Shown one piece after another: positions 15,557 to 23,898 of a DNA stretch of 64,000 bases (position 1 is its first letter; each line of letters starts with the position of its first letter). The position numbers and the translations under genes were made by a program. Under the pieces are notes generated by a model. The model worked only from the letters and a program-made list of their open reading frames with translations. It was not told where the DNA came from and made no database searches. This DNA is from Alistipes provencensis (GTDB lineage: Bacteria > Bacteroidota > Bacteroidia > Bacteroidales > Rikenellaceae): assembly GCF_900083545.1 (NCBI RefSeq), contig NZ_LT559262.1, positions 906,397-970,396 of the forward strand. The letters are read 5' to 3'.

Positions 15557-16471
15557 ATGAACGCCCATACCATGATCAAACTCTCCGGACTTATCCCTGC
15601 CGTATTCACACCGTTCGACAAGAACGGCGCAGTCAACCTCCCGCAAATCCGGCCCTATGCCGACAAACTCGTCACAGACGGTGCCGACGGCGTGTTCGTC
15701 TGCGGTTCGACGGGCGAATGCACCTCGATGACCGTCGCCGAGCGCAAAAGCGTCCTCGAAGCGTGGGTCGAGGCCGCCGCAGGCCGCATGCGCGTCATCG
15801 CACATGTAGGCGGCACCTGCCAGGCCGACTGCATCGAACTGGCGCGGCATGCCGCCGGACAGCGAGTCGACGCCGTCGGCGCCATCGCTCCGTTCTATTT
15901 CAAACCCGCTTCCGTCGAGGAGCTCGTGGATTTCTACAAGCCCATCGCCGCAGCCATCGCCCCGATCCCGTTCTACACCTATCACATGCCTTCGGTAACG
16001 GGCGTCAACCTGCCGATGAAGGAGTTCCTCGAAAAAGGCTCGCGTGAAATCCCTAACCTGAACGGCATCAAATTCACCTCGAACAACTTTATGGAGATGC
16101 TCGAATGCATCCGTCTCGAAGACGGGCGTTTCGATATCCTCAACGGTTTCGACGAAATGCTGCTCTGCGGCATGGCCGTGGGCGCCCGCGGAGGCGTGGG
16201 CAGCACCTATAATTATTCGCTGTCGACCTACCGGAACCTTTACGACGCATTTCTCGCAGGCGATATCGAACGCGCCCGCGTCTTCCAGCAGGAATCGGTG
16301 GACATCGTGCATGTCATCATCCGTCACGGCGGCGGTGTCCGCGGCGGCAAAGCCATCATGAATCATCTGGGAATAGACTGCGGCGACTGCCGGCTGCCCT
16401 TCGCGCCTTACACCGAGTCCGAGATGCACCGACTGGGCGAAGAACTCGACCGTATCGGCTTTGCGAAATAA
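15557..16471 (+). CDS. nanA: N-acetylneuraminate lyase (DapA/NAL family)
   Basis: 304 residues; an alternative start is ATG 15572 (MIKLSGLIP). The aldolase splits N-acetylneuraminate into N-acetylmannosamine and pyruvate through a Schiff base. The substrate-carboxylate motif CGSTGECTSMT, the catalytic Tyr in FYTYHMPSVTG and the Schiff-base Lys in NLNGIKFTSNN are all present. The family also contains dihydrodipicolinate synthases, but YTYHMP and the sialidase/symporter surroundings favour sialic acid. It is first in the nan locus, 26 bases ahead of the mutarotase-symporter gene. No nanE epimerase is in the window. Confidence 0.88.
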   Translation: MNAHTMIKLSGLIPAVFTPFDKNGAVNLPQIRPYADKLVTDGADGVFVCGSTGECTSMTVAERKSVLEAWVEAAAGRMRVIAHVGGTCQADCIELARHAAGQRVDAVGAIAPFYFKPASVEELVDFYKPIAAAIAPIPFYTYHMPSVTGVNLPMKEFLEKGSREIPNLNGIKFTSNNFMEMLECIRLEDGRFDILNGFDEMLLCGMAVGARGGVGSTYNYSLSTYRNLYDAFLAGDIERARVFQQESVDIVHVIIRHGGGVRGGKAIMNHLGIDCGDCRLPFAPYTESEMHRLGEELDRIGFAK

Positions 16472-16497
16472 CGATACCTGCCAACCCCTTCTGACCC

Positions 16498-19050
16498 ATG
16501 AGAAACCTGATATTGACTCTTTTCCTGCTCCTCGGCACGGCCGTTTCGACAGCCGGAACTCCCACGACACAACTGACAGAGACCGATGCCATCCGCTGGG
16601 ACTCCTCGCTCAGCCTGCCGCAACTCGACGGGACGCCCAACATCGGCATCGCCGGCGTCTTCTCGGGGCGTATCGACGGAAAACTGCTGATCGCAGGCGG
16701 CGCCAACTTCCCCGACCGCACCCCCGAGGCGAACGGAGAGAAACGATATCATCGGGATTTATATATCTATGACCCTTCCGGGAGCTGGCAAGTCATTCGC
16801 GACGCCCTGCCCGAACCCCGGGCCTACGGAATCTCGGTCACACTGCCCGAGGGCGTGCTCTGCATCGGCGGCTGCAACGCCTCGGACTGTACGGATCAGG
16901 TATTACTCCTGACACTCGACGGCAACCAGCCCCGCTTCACACCATGGCCTTCGCTCCCGCGCCCCTTGGCCAATGCCGCAGGGGCCCTGATCGGCCATCG
17001 CATCTATGTGGCCGGCGGTATCGAGCAAGTAGAGGAGGCCGCCGCCACCCGCAACTTCTTTATGCTCGATCTCCACGACCGCGGACGCGGGTGGCAGGAA
17101 CTGCCGCCGTGGCCCGGGCCGGCCCGGGCGTTTGCGGTAGCGGCTTCGCAAAGCGACGGGTTCGACAACTGTTTCTACCTTTTCAGCGGCCGCGACTTCT
17201 CGGGCGATTCAGCTTGGACCGTTCATAAAGACGGCTACCGTTACAACCCGCGTCTCAAAAGTTGGAACCGGCTCGAAGGAGAATTTCCTGTCATGGCCGG
17301 AACAGCAGCGCCATTCGGCACCAACCACATTCTGCTGATCGGCGGCCGCAACGGAACCAATTCCGACGACCAGTTGCTGCGGCTTTACCACACGGTCACG
17401 GGAACCCTTACGGAAACTCCCGTTCCCGAAGGAATCATCCTTCCAGTCACGACAAACGTCCTTCCGGACGACGACGGCATCCTGATCACGAGCGGCGAGA
17501 TACGCCCGGGCGTGCGCACTCCCGTTCTGCTGCGGGGAACGCTCCAAAGCACCATCCACCGCCTGACGGGGCTCGACATCGGCGTCATCACCCTCTATTT
17601 CCTTTCGCTGGCGCTCATCGGCTGGTATTTCTCGAAAAACCAGAAGACCTCCGACGACTATTTCAAGGGGGGGGGACGCATCCCGTGGTTCATCGTCGGG
17701 CTGAGCATCTTCGGAACGGCGCTCAGCGCCATTACTTTCATGGCTATTCCGGCCAAAGCCTATGCCACGGATTGGAGTTACCTGCTTTTCAACTCGGGCA
17801 TCGTGCTGGCCGTACCAATCATCGTGTTACTGTTCATCCCCTTCTACCGCAGGCTCAATGTCACCACGGCCTATGAATACCTCGAAGCGCGGTTCAATCC
17901 CCTCGTGCGCATCCTGTGCAGCATCGCCTTCATCCTCTTCCAGATCGGACGTATGGGCGTCGTGCTGTTGCTTCCATCGATCGCACTCAACGTCGTCACG
18001 GGTTTCGACATCTTCCTCTGCATCACCCTGATGGGCGTCCTGAGCCTCGCTTACACGCTCATGGGCGGTATCGAGGCCGTGGCGTGGACCGAAGCCCTGC
18101 AAGTCGTCGTGCTGCTGGGCGCCGCCGTCACGGTGCTGGTCATCGTGTGCCTGCAACTCCCCGAGGACCTCGGAACCATCGTCGCTTCGGCCGCCGAGGC
18201 CGGGAAATTCGACCTCGGATCGACGGCTTTCGACCTGCGCCAGCCGACGGTGTGGACCGTGCTGATCGCAACCTTCTTTACCAACATCACCACCTACGGC
18301 ACCGACCAGACCATCGTGCAGCGCTACCTGACCACCGCCACCGAACGCGAAGCCCGCAAAGGAGTCTACGTCAACGCCGCACTGACCATTCCGGCCACCA
18401 TCCTCTTCTTTCTGGTGGGCACGGCGCTGTGGGCCTTCTACCGCCACTTCCCGGCGGAGCTGAGCATGGCCGTCCGCGACAGCGACGCCATCCTGCCGTG
18501 GTATATCAGCACCCAGCTTCCGTCGGGCGTACTGGGACTGATAATCGCCGGTCTGTTCGCCGCCGCCATGTCGACGCTCAGCAGCAGCATGAACTCCGCC
18601 GCAACGGCCTTCGTCACGGACATTCACCGCAAACTCTGCCCCGCCGCGCGCGACGGCCGCGCGCTGCTGCGCACGGCGCGCCTCTCGACCCTCGTACTGG
18701 GACTCGTCGGCGTAGGATTCGCATTGATAATGGCTTCGTGGGAGATCAAATCGCTGTGGGACGAATTCTCGAAAATCCTCGGCATCCTGCTCGGCGGTCT
18801 GGGCGGATTGTTTCTGCTGGGCCTCACGACCCGGCGCGCCAATACGTTCGGCGCCCTGTGCGGCATCGCGGCCAGCGTCGTCGTGCAGATTCTCGTCGCC
18901 CGCAGCGGGTATGTCAACCTGCTGCTCTATTCCACGACCGGATTCCTTTCGTGTTTCATCGTCGGTTATCTGGCAAGCCTCTGCGTCCCCCGCAGCAGCC
19001 GCGACACCGATTCGCTGACCATCTACGGAAAACGGAAAACCGGTGCGTAA
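16498..19050 (+). CDS. Fusion of a Kelch-type mutarotase (NanM-like) and a sodium:solute symporter
   Basis: 850 residues. A signal peptide (MRNLILTLFLLLGTAVSTAG) is followed to about residue 350 by a Kelch beta-propeller of the cyclically permuted mutarotase type (GKLLIAGGANFP, GVLCIGGCNASD, GHRIYVAGGIEQ, NCFYLFSGRDFSG, HILLIGGRNGTN). From about residue 357 come some 13 helices of the SSS symporter family, including KTSDDYFKGGGRIPWF and AGLFAAAMSTLSSSMNSAATA. The propeller should lie in the periplasm and convert alpha- to beta-sialic acid, handing it to the sodium-coupled permease. A run of nine G at 17667-17675 lies in codons for GGG, just after the first symporter helix. Sialic acid as substrate is inferred from neighbours. 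Confidence 0.85.
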   Translation: MRNLILTLFLLLGTAVSTAGTPTTQLTETDAIRWDSSLSLPQLDGTPNIGIAGVFSGRIDGKLLIAGGANFPDRTPEANGEKRYHRDLYIYDPSGSWQVIRDALPEPRAYGISVTLPEGVLCIGGCNASDCTDQVLLLTLDGNQPRFTPWPSLPRPLANAAGALIGHRIYVAGGIEQVEEAAATRNFFMLDLHDRGRGWQELPPWPGPARAFAVAASQSDGFDNCFYLFSGRDFSGDSAWTVHKDGYRYNPRLKSWNRLEGEFPVMAGTAAPFGTNHILLIGGRNGTNSDDQLLRLYHTVTGTLTETPVPEGIILPVTTNVLPDDDGILITSGEIRPGVRTPVLLRGTLQSTIHRLTGLDIGVITLYFLSLALIGWYFSKNQKTSDDYFKGGGRIPWFIVGLSIFGTALSAITFMAIPAKAYATDWSYLLFNSGIVLAVPIIVLLFIPFYRRLNVTTAYEYLEARFNPLVRILCSIAFILFQIGRMGVVLLLPSIALNVVTGFDIFLCITLMGVLSLAYTLMGGIEAVAWTEALQVVVLLGAAVTVLVIVCLQLPEDLGTIVASAAEAGKFDLGSTAFDLRQPTVWTVLIATFFTNITTYGTDQTIVQRYLTTATEREARKGVYVNAALTIPATILFFLVGTALWAFYRHFPAELSMAVRDSDAILPWYISTQLPSGVLGLIIAGLFAAAMSTLSSSMNSAATAFVTDIHRKLCPAARDGRALLRTARLSTLVLGLVGVGFALIMASWEIKSLWDEFSKILGILLGGLGGLFLLGLTTRRANTFGALCGIAASVVVQILVARSGYVNLLLYSTTGFLSCFIVGYLASLCVPRSSRDTDSLTIYGKRKTGA

Positions 19051-19065
19051 TCCGAACTTAACCAC

Positions 19066-19093
19066 TTCTTCACGACCTTGTCGTCGTGAAGAA
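19066..19093 (+). terminator. Hairpin between the symporter gene and susC
   Basis: TTCTTCACGAC (19066-19076) pairs perfectly with GTCGTGAAGAA (19083-19093) around six bases. There is no T run, so it may be a weak terminator or a stabilising 3' hairpin. A new promoter follows at once. Confidence 0.55.
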
Positions 19094-19106
19094 CATACTC
19101 TTCGGC

Positions 19107-19127
19107 TATATTTGTCTTATAAAACAA
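19107..19127 (+). promoter_or_regulatory. susC promoter of the sialic-acid locus with palindrome
   Basis: TATATTTG (19107-19114) is a -7 box. Starting inside it, TTGTcTTATAAaACAA (19112-19127) is a 16-base palindrome with one mismatched pair. It occupies the same place relative to the -7 box as the nanA palindrome and shares its TTGT/ACAA ends, suggesting one regulator. The inner spacing differs from the nanA site. Confidence 0.55.
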
Positions 19128-19151
19128 ATAAATAATAACCAACCCTATATC

Positions 19152-19178
19152 ATGAAACTTAAAATTTCCGCCAAATGA
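19152..19178 (+). CDS. Eight-residue leader frame MKLKISAK overlapping the susC start
   Basis: ATG AAA CTT AAA ATT TCC GCC AAA TGA ends in the ATGA that starts susC at 19175. It has an acceptable AT-rich leader upstream. Overlap of this kind usually couples translation. There is no direct proof that it is translated. Confidence 0.35.
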   Translation: MKLKISAK

Positions 19179-22100
19179 AAAACTCTACCACAAAGAGGCG
19201 TTTCGACTCCGGATATGGAGGATGGAGCGTCGCATCGAGATGCCTCCTCTGTCTGGCATTTTTGCTCGCCGGCATGAGCGTCTGGGCTCAGACGCACCGC
19301 CTGACGGGGCGGGTCACGGACGACAAGGGCCAAGCCGTCGTCGGGGCTTCGGTCATCGTCAAAGGCACGACCCAAGGCATCACCACGGACTCGAACGGCA
19401 ATTTCGCACTCGACTTGGCGAACGGCGACGCCACGCTGGTCGTATCGTTCATCGGTTACCGGATGCAGGAGGTCGCCGTCCCCCGTTCGCAGAGCCGCAT
19501 CGACATAGAGCTGGCGCCCGAATCGATCGCCGTGGACGAGGTCGTGGTGGTCGGCTACGGCGAACAGTCGCGCCGGTCGGTGACCTCCTCGATCGCCAAA
19601 CTCGACGGAGAGGCGCTGCAAAACATCCCGATTTCGACCGTCGGCGAAGGCCTGAAAGGCAAGATCGCCGGTCTGAAAGTCACGCAGACCAACTTCTCGC
19701 CCGGCGGCGGATTCTCCTACCAGATCCGCGGCGGTTCGTCGATCAACGGTTCGAACTCCCCGCTCGTGCTCGTCGACGGCGTCGAACGCGACTTCTCGGC
19801 CATCAACCCCAACGACATCGCCTCGATCGACGTGCTGAAAGACGCCGCTTCGTCGGCCATCTACGGTGCGAAGGCCTCGAACGGAATCATCCTCGTGACC
19901 ACCAAACGCGGCGGTTACAACAAGGCTCCCCGCATCACGTTCGAAGCCAACTGGGCATGGCAGGACACCGAGACCGAAATCGAGTTCCTGAACGCCCGCG
20001 AATATATCGAGGTCGTACGCACGGCGGTCGCCGAATACCTGAACATTCCCTCGCGTGCATCCGACGCCCTTAGCTACCTGAACGGAGCCCACTCGGCCGG
20101 TGTCGGCAACAAGCCCGACGGTATCTTCTCGACTCGTTATTACGATCCCGCAACGGATGTGCTGCCCGCCGGATACAGGACGATGCCCGACCCGGTCAAC
20201 CCCTCGAAAACGATCATGTACCGCGACACCGACTGGCAGGACCTGCTCTACAACGGCGCATGGTGGCAAAACTACTACTTGGGAATCGACGGCGGCGGCG
20301 AACGGGTCCGCTACTCGGCCAGTCTGGGATACACCGATGACGAAGGCGTGGCCCTCTCGACGGGTTACGACCGCGTGAACTTCAAGAGCAACCTCGACGC
20401 CAAGATTACCAAGCGACTGACAGCCAGTTTCGGCGTGGATTTCGCCCGCACCAACACCGAAGCCTACGCCAACCAGCGCAACACCATCTCCCGCGCACTG
20501 GCCAATCCGCCGACGATGAACGCCTATTACGAGGACGGCTCGCCGGTCGAGGGCTACAACTCCTCGTCGCAAACCCCGCTCTTCTACAACAAATACTACG
20601 ACCGGAGCAACCGGAAAAACTACCTGTCGCTCATCGGCGGTCTGAGATGGGAGATCATCGACGGTCTGACGGCCAACGTGCAGGGTTCGTTCTTCCGCAC
20701 CGACTCGAAAACCAAACAGTTCATCAAGGCCAATGTCTTCGACGCCACGCGGAAATCGTCGTGGGCCCAGACCATGACCGAACGCCAGAAACTCGAAGCC
20801 TACGTTTCTTACAAGAAGACGTTCGCCGAAGATCACAATTTCTCGATCATGGGCGGTTATTCCTACCAGAAACGCGACTACGAAACAGTCAGCATGGCCG
20901 GATCGGGCGGCACTTCGGACAAGGTCACCACCATTAACGGCTCTTCGGTCTTCGAGCCCGACGACATCTCCTCGTCGGAGCAGGCCGAGTGCCAGATCGG
21001 ATTCTTCGGACGCCTCAACTACGATTACAAAGGCAAGTATCTGCTGACGGCCACCTTCCGCGAAGATGGATCGTCGAAATTCGCCAAAGACGACCGCTGG
21101 GGCTTCTTCCCGGGCATTTCGGGCGGCTGGGTGCTGACCGAAGAGCCTTGGCTCAACGACATCCGGAGGCTGAATTTCCTCAAACTGCGCGCCAGCTACG
21201 GTTCGACCGGAAACAACGCCTCGGTAGGCATCTACGACGCCTACGGTTCCTACGGCGCCAGCTACATGTACAACGGGAACTCGGGCATCAAGCCCTCGGA
21301 GATGCCCAACGAAAGACTGCAATGGGAGACCTCGAACCAGCTCGACATCGGTATCGAAGCCGGCCTGTTCAAGAACCGCATCTACATAAGCGCCGATTTC
21401 TTCGACAAACGCACGCGCAACCTGCTCTACGAGCAGAAGCTGCCCAACACGACGGGCTTCTCGAAGTTCTGGACCAACCTCGGCAAAGTCCGCTTTTGGG
21501 GCTATGAACTGGAACTGACCACCCGCAACATCGTGAAGAAGAATTTCAACTGGGAGTCGAAACTCGTACTGAGCTACCAGCAGAACAAAGTGCTCAAACT
21601 GCCCGACAACGGGATCGACAAGAACCGCACGGGCGGCATCGCCTTGGGCGACGGCACTTTCTTCGGCGGCATCGCCGAAGGCGAACCCCTCAACCGCTTC
21701 TACGGCTATGTCGCCACGGGCATCATCGAGACCGAAGAGCAGGCCGCCAACGCCAATTACGACGCCCTGTCGCGCCTGCCCCAGAAAGGGGCCAAACGTG
21801 TCGGCGACTACGAATGGGCCGACCGGAACGGCGACGGACAGATCACCACGGCCGACCAGTTCTGTCTGGGAGTCACCGTTCCGCCCTTCACCGGCGGTTT
21901 GCAGAACACGTTCCGGCTTAAAAACTGGACCCTGTCGCTCTACTTGGACTGGGCCACGGGGCACTCGATCTTCGACGAATCCTATTCGCGCTACTTCTAC
22001 GGCACCTTCACCAACAACTACGCGCTGGCCAAGGATGTGCTGAAAGCGTGGAAAAAGCCCGGCGACAAAACCAAGTACGCCAAGTTTTACGCCAACGATT

Positions 22101-22393
22101 CGAATTGGGGCAACGACAACTACAACCGCCGCGCGACCAACACGTTCACCTACAAGGGCGACTACCTCTGCCTGCGCGAAATCACGCTGCAATACTCGCT
22201 GCCGTCGAAACTCTTTACGAAAGTCGGGCTGAAAGGCGTCACGCTGACCGTATCGGGCAACAACCTCTGCTATTTCACCGAGGTCAAAGGCATTTCGCCC
22301 GAAATGGGATCGTCAACGACCTACGACGGCGACGTATTCTACAATTATCCCCCGATCCGCCGTTTCTCGTTCGGCGTACGTCTGATCTTTTAA
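19175..22393 (+). CDS. SusC/RagA-type TonB-dependent outer-membrane transporter (sialoglycan locus)
   Basis: 1072 residues with a long N terminus before the signal sequence (CLLCLAFLLAGMSVWAQ). A carboxypeptidase-like domain follows (LTGRVTDDKGQAVVGASVIV, VSFIGY), then the TonB box region VDEVVVVGYGEQSRRSVTSS, the plug (IRGGSSINGSNSPLVLVDGV, IDVLKDAASSAIYGAKASNG) and a 22-strand barrel. It imports ligands captured by the SusD partner, using TonB energy. Its position after nanA and the symporter and before a sialidase suggests free sialic acid or sialylated glycans, as for NanO of other Bacteroidales. The SusD gene begins 22 bases after its stop. Confidence 0.9.
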   Translation: MKNSTTKRRFDSGYGGWSVASRCLLCLAFLLAGMSVWAQTHRLTGRVTDDKGQAVVGASVIVKGTTQGITTDSNGNFALDLANGDATLVVSFIGYRMQEVAVPRSQSRIDIELAPESIAVDEVVVVGYGEQSRRSVTSSIAKLDGEALQNIPISTVGEGLKGKIAGLKVTQTNFSPGGGFSYQIRGGSSINGSNSPLVLVDGVERDFSAINPNDIASIDVLKDAASSAIYGAKASNGIILVTTKRGGYNKAPRITFEANWAWQDTETEIEFLNAREYIEVVRTAVAEYLNIPSRASDALSYLNGAHSAGVGNKPDGIFSTRYYDPATDVLPAGYRTMPDPVNPSKTIMYRDTDWQDLLYNGAWWQNYYLGIDGGGERVRYSASLGYTDDEGVALSTGYDRVNFKSNLDAKITKRLTASFGVDFARTNTEAYANQRNTISRALANPPTMNAYYEDGSPVEGYNSSSQTPLFYNKYYDRSNRKNYLSLIGGLRWEIIDGLTANVQGSFFRTDSKTKQFIKANVFDATRKSSWAQTMTERQKLEAYVSYKKTFAEDHNFSIMGGYSYQKRDYETVSMAGSGGTSDKVTTINGSSVFEPDDISSSEQAECQIGFFGRLNYDYKGKYLLTATFREDGSSKFAKDDRWGFFPGISGGWVLTEEPWLNDIRRLNFLKLRASYGSTGNNASVGIYDAYGSYGASYMYNGNSGIKPSEMPNERLQWETSNQLDIGIEAGLFKNRIYISADFFDKRTRNLLYEQKLPNTTGFSKFWTNLGKVRFWGYELELTTRNIVKKNFNWESKLVLSYQQNKVLKLPDNGIDKNRTGGIALGDGTFFGGIAEGEPLNRFYGYVATGIIETEEQAANANYDALSRLPQKGAKRVGDYEWADRNGDGQITTADQFCLGVTVPPFTGGLQNTFRLKNWTLSLYLDWATGHSIFDESYSRYFYGTFTNNYALAKDVLKAWKKPGDKTKYAKFYANDSNWGNDNYNRRATNTFTYKGDYLCLREITLQYSLPSKLFTKVGLKGVTLTVSGNNLCYFTEVKGISPEMGSSTTYDGDVFYNYPPIRRFSFGVRLIF

Positions 22394-22415
22394 TCAACTT
22401 CAAGCAAGAACCGTC

Positions 22416-23885
22416 ATGAAAAACAGACTCATACAACTCGTGCTGCTCGCCGCGGTCTCAGCGGGTTCCGCTTCGTGCCTAGGCGACATGGACATCATCC
22501 AGAAAAGCAAGATCACGACTTCGAACATGTGGCTCGACGAAGGCGACGCCACGGGAGCCCTCTACGGCATGTACCACCAGTTCCGCGCATCGTTCCAGAC
22601 CGCCATGATCTACTGGGGCGACTACCGGGCCGGAACCTTCGCCAACGGAGCCGGCGGCTCGGGATCGGCCGACAAAATGTTCAACAACGCACTCGACAGC
22701 AGCGAAACCAAAGGCACCAACTGGGGATCGAGCTACACGACGATCAACAACGCCAACCTCATCCTGCGCCATGTGCCGGGTATCGCGTTCTCGGACGAAA
22801 CCCGGAAGAATCTCATTCTGGCCAACGCCCACTTCGTGCGCGCCTACACCTATTACAACATCGTCCGCGTATGGGGCGACGCACCGCTGCTTCTGGAGGG
22901 TTTCGAGTCGAGCGACAGCGACCTGCAACCTTCGCGCAGCGACGCGGCACTGATCTACGAACAGGTCGCCCGCGACATCGACGATGCACTCCGCCTGATG
23001 CCCGCATCGGCCGCCGACTGCACCATCGCCACCCGCAGTGCCGTCCAGATGCTCAAAGCCGACTACAATCTCTGGCTCTACCAGACCCGCGAAGGGGGTG
23101 ACGACGCCCTCACGGCCGCCGACGAAGCTCTGGCCGAGGTGTTCAAGGATTCACGGCTCGACCTGATCGGCTCCTATGCCGACATCTTCGACATCACGAA
23201 AAAGAACAATGCCGAAATCATCCTCACACTCCACTTCGGGCAGGGCGAGTATGAAGGTGGCTATGCCAGCACCTACCTCATCCCGCAAACCCGCTTCCAT
23301 TCGGCCAGCGAGCATATCGAAACGCATGTCAAACTGATGACCTCCGACGACCAGCGTTTCATCTTCTCGCCGAGCCTCGTGGAACTGCTCTACAAGGACG
23401 AACGCGACACCCGCACCCCGGTCAGCTACGGCGACTGGACTGATGAAGAGGAGGGTTACCGCTACACATGGGTCAACAAGTTCGCCGGCAAGTGGGCCGA
23501 CAACAAGCGCTACTTCATCTCCGACCTGCCGCTCTACCGCTATGCCGAAGCGCTGCTCTTCAAGGCCGAGATCGAGAACGAACGGGGCAACGTCCCGACG
23601 GCGCTCGAATACCTCAACCGCGTCGCCAAGCGGGCCTACGGCATCGACAACTATTATGCCTCCTCAGATTACCACAGTTTCAAGGAGTCGCTGATGACCG
23701 AGTATCTGAAAGAGTTCGCCGGCGAAGGCAAGAGCTGGTGGAACTACATCCGTCTGGGCTACGCCTTCACGAAGATCGAATCGCTCCGCGGCCGCCAGAA
23801 CGAGACCAACATCCTGCTGTGGCCCATCACGACCGCCTGCATGAACGAAAATCCGAATATCCGTCAAACGGTAGGTTACAACTAA
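22416..23885 (+). CDS. SusD/RagB family surface glycan-binding lipoprotein (sialoglycan locus)
   Basis: 489 residues with a lipoprotein signal MKNRLIQLVLLAAVSAGSASC (Cys at about 21). Typical SusD features include ILANAHFVRAYTYYNIVRVWGDAPLLLEG in the TPR-like core and the C-terminal RYAEALLFKAEIENERG and WWNYIRLGYAF segments followed by LLWPITTACMNENPNIRQTVGY. SusD proteins form the lid of the SusC transporter at the cell surface and hold the glycan. Ligand specificity (the NanU role) is inferred from the neighbouring lyase and sialidases. Confidence 0.9.
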   Translation: MKNRLIQLVLLAAVSAGSASCLGDMDIIQKSKITTSNMWLDEGDATGALYGMYHQFRASFQTAMIYWGDYRAGTFANGAGGSGSADKMFNNALDSSETKGTNWGSSYTTINNANLILRHVPGIAFSDETRKNLILANAHFVRAYTYYNIVRVWGDAPLLLEGFESSDSDLQPSRSDAALIYEQVARDIDDALRLMPASAADCTIATRSAVQMLKADYNLWLYQTREGGDDALTAADEALAEVFKDSRLDLIGSYADIFDITKKNNAEIILTLHFGQGEYEGGYASTYLIPQTRFHSASEHIETHVKLMTSDDQRFIFSPSLVELLYKDERDTRTPVSYGDWTDEEEGYRYTWVNKFAGKWADNKRYFISDLPLYRYAEALLFKAEIENERGNVPTALEYLNRVAKRAYGIDNYYASSDYHSFKESLMTEYLKEFAGEGKSWWNYIRLGYAFTKIESLRGRQNETNILLWPITTACMNENPNIRQTVGYN

Positions 23886-23898
23886 AAAACACGCCACG

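Noticed and set aside
19145..22192. Very long open frame on the minus strand opposite susC
   Set aside because: It mirrors the GC-rich codon pattern of the real gene; the plus strand has clear SusC domains, while the reverse frame is low-complexity Val/Gly/Asp with no fold signature.
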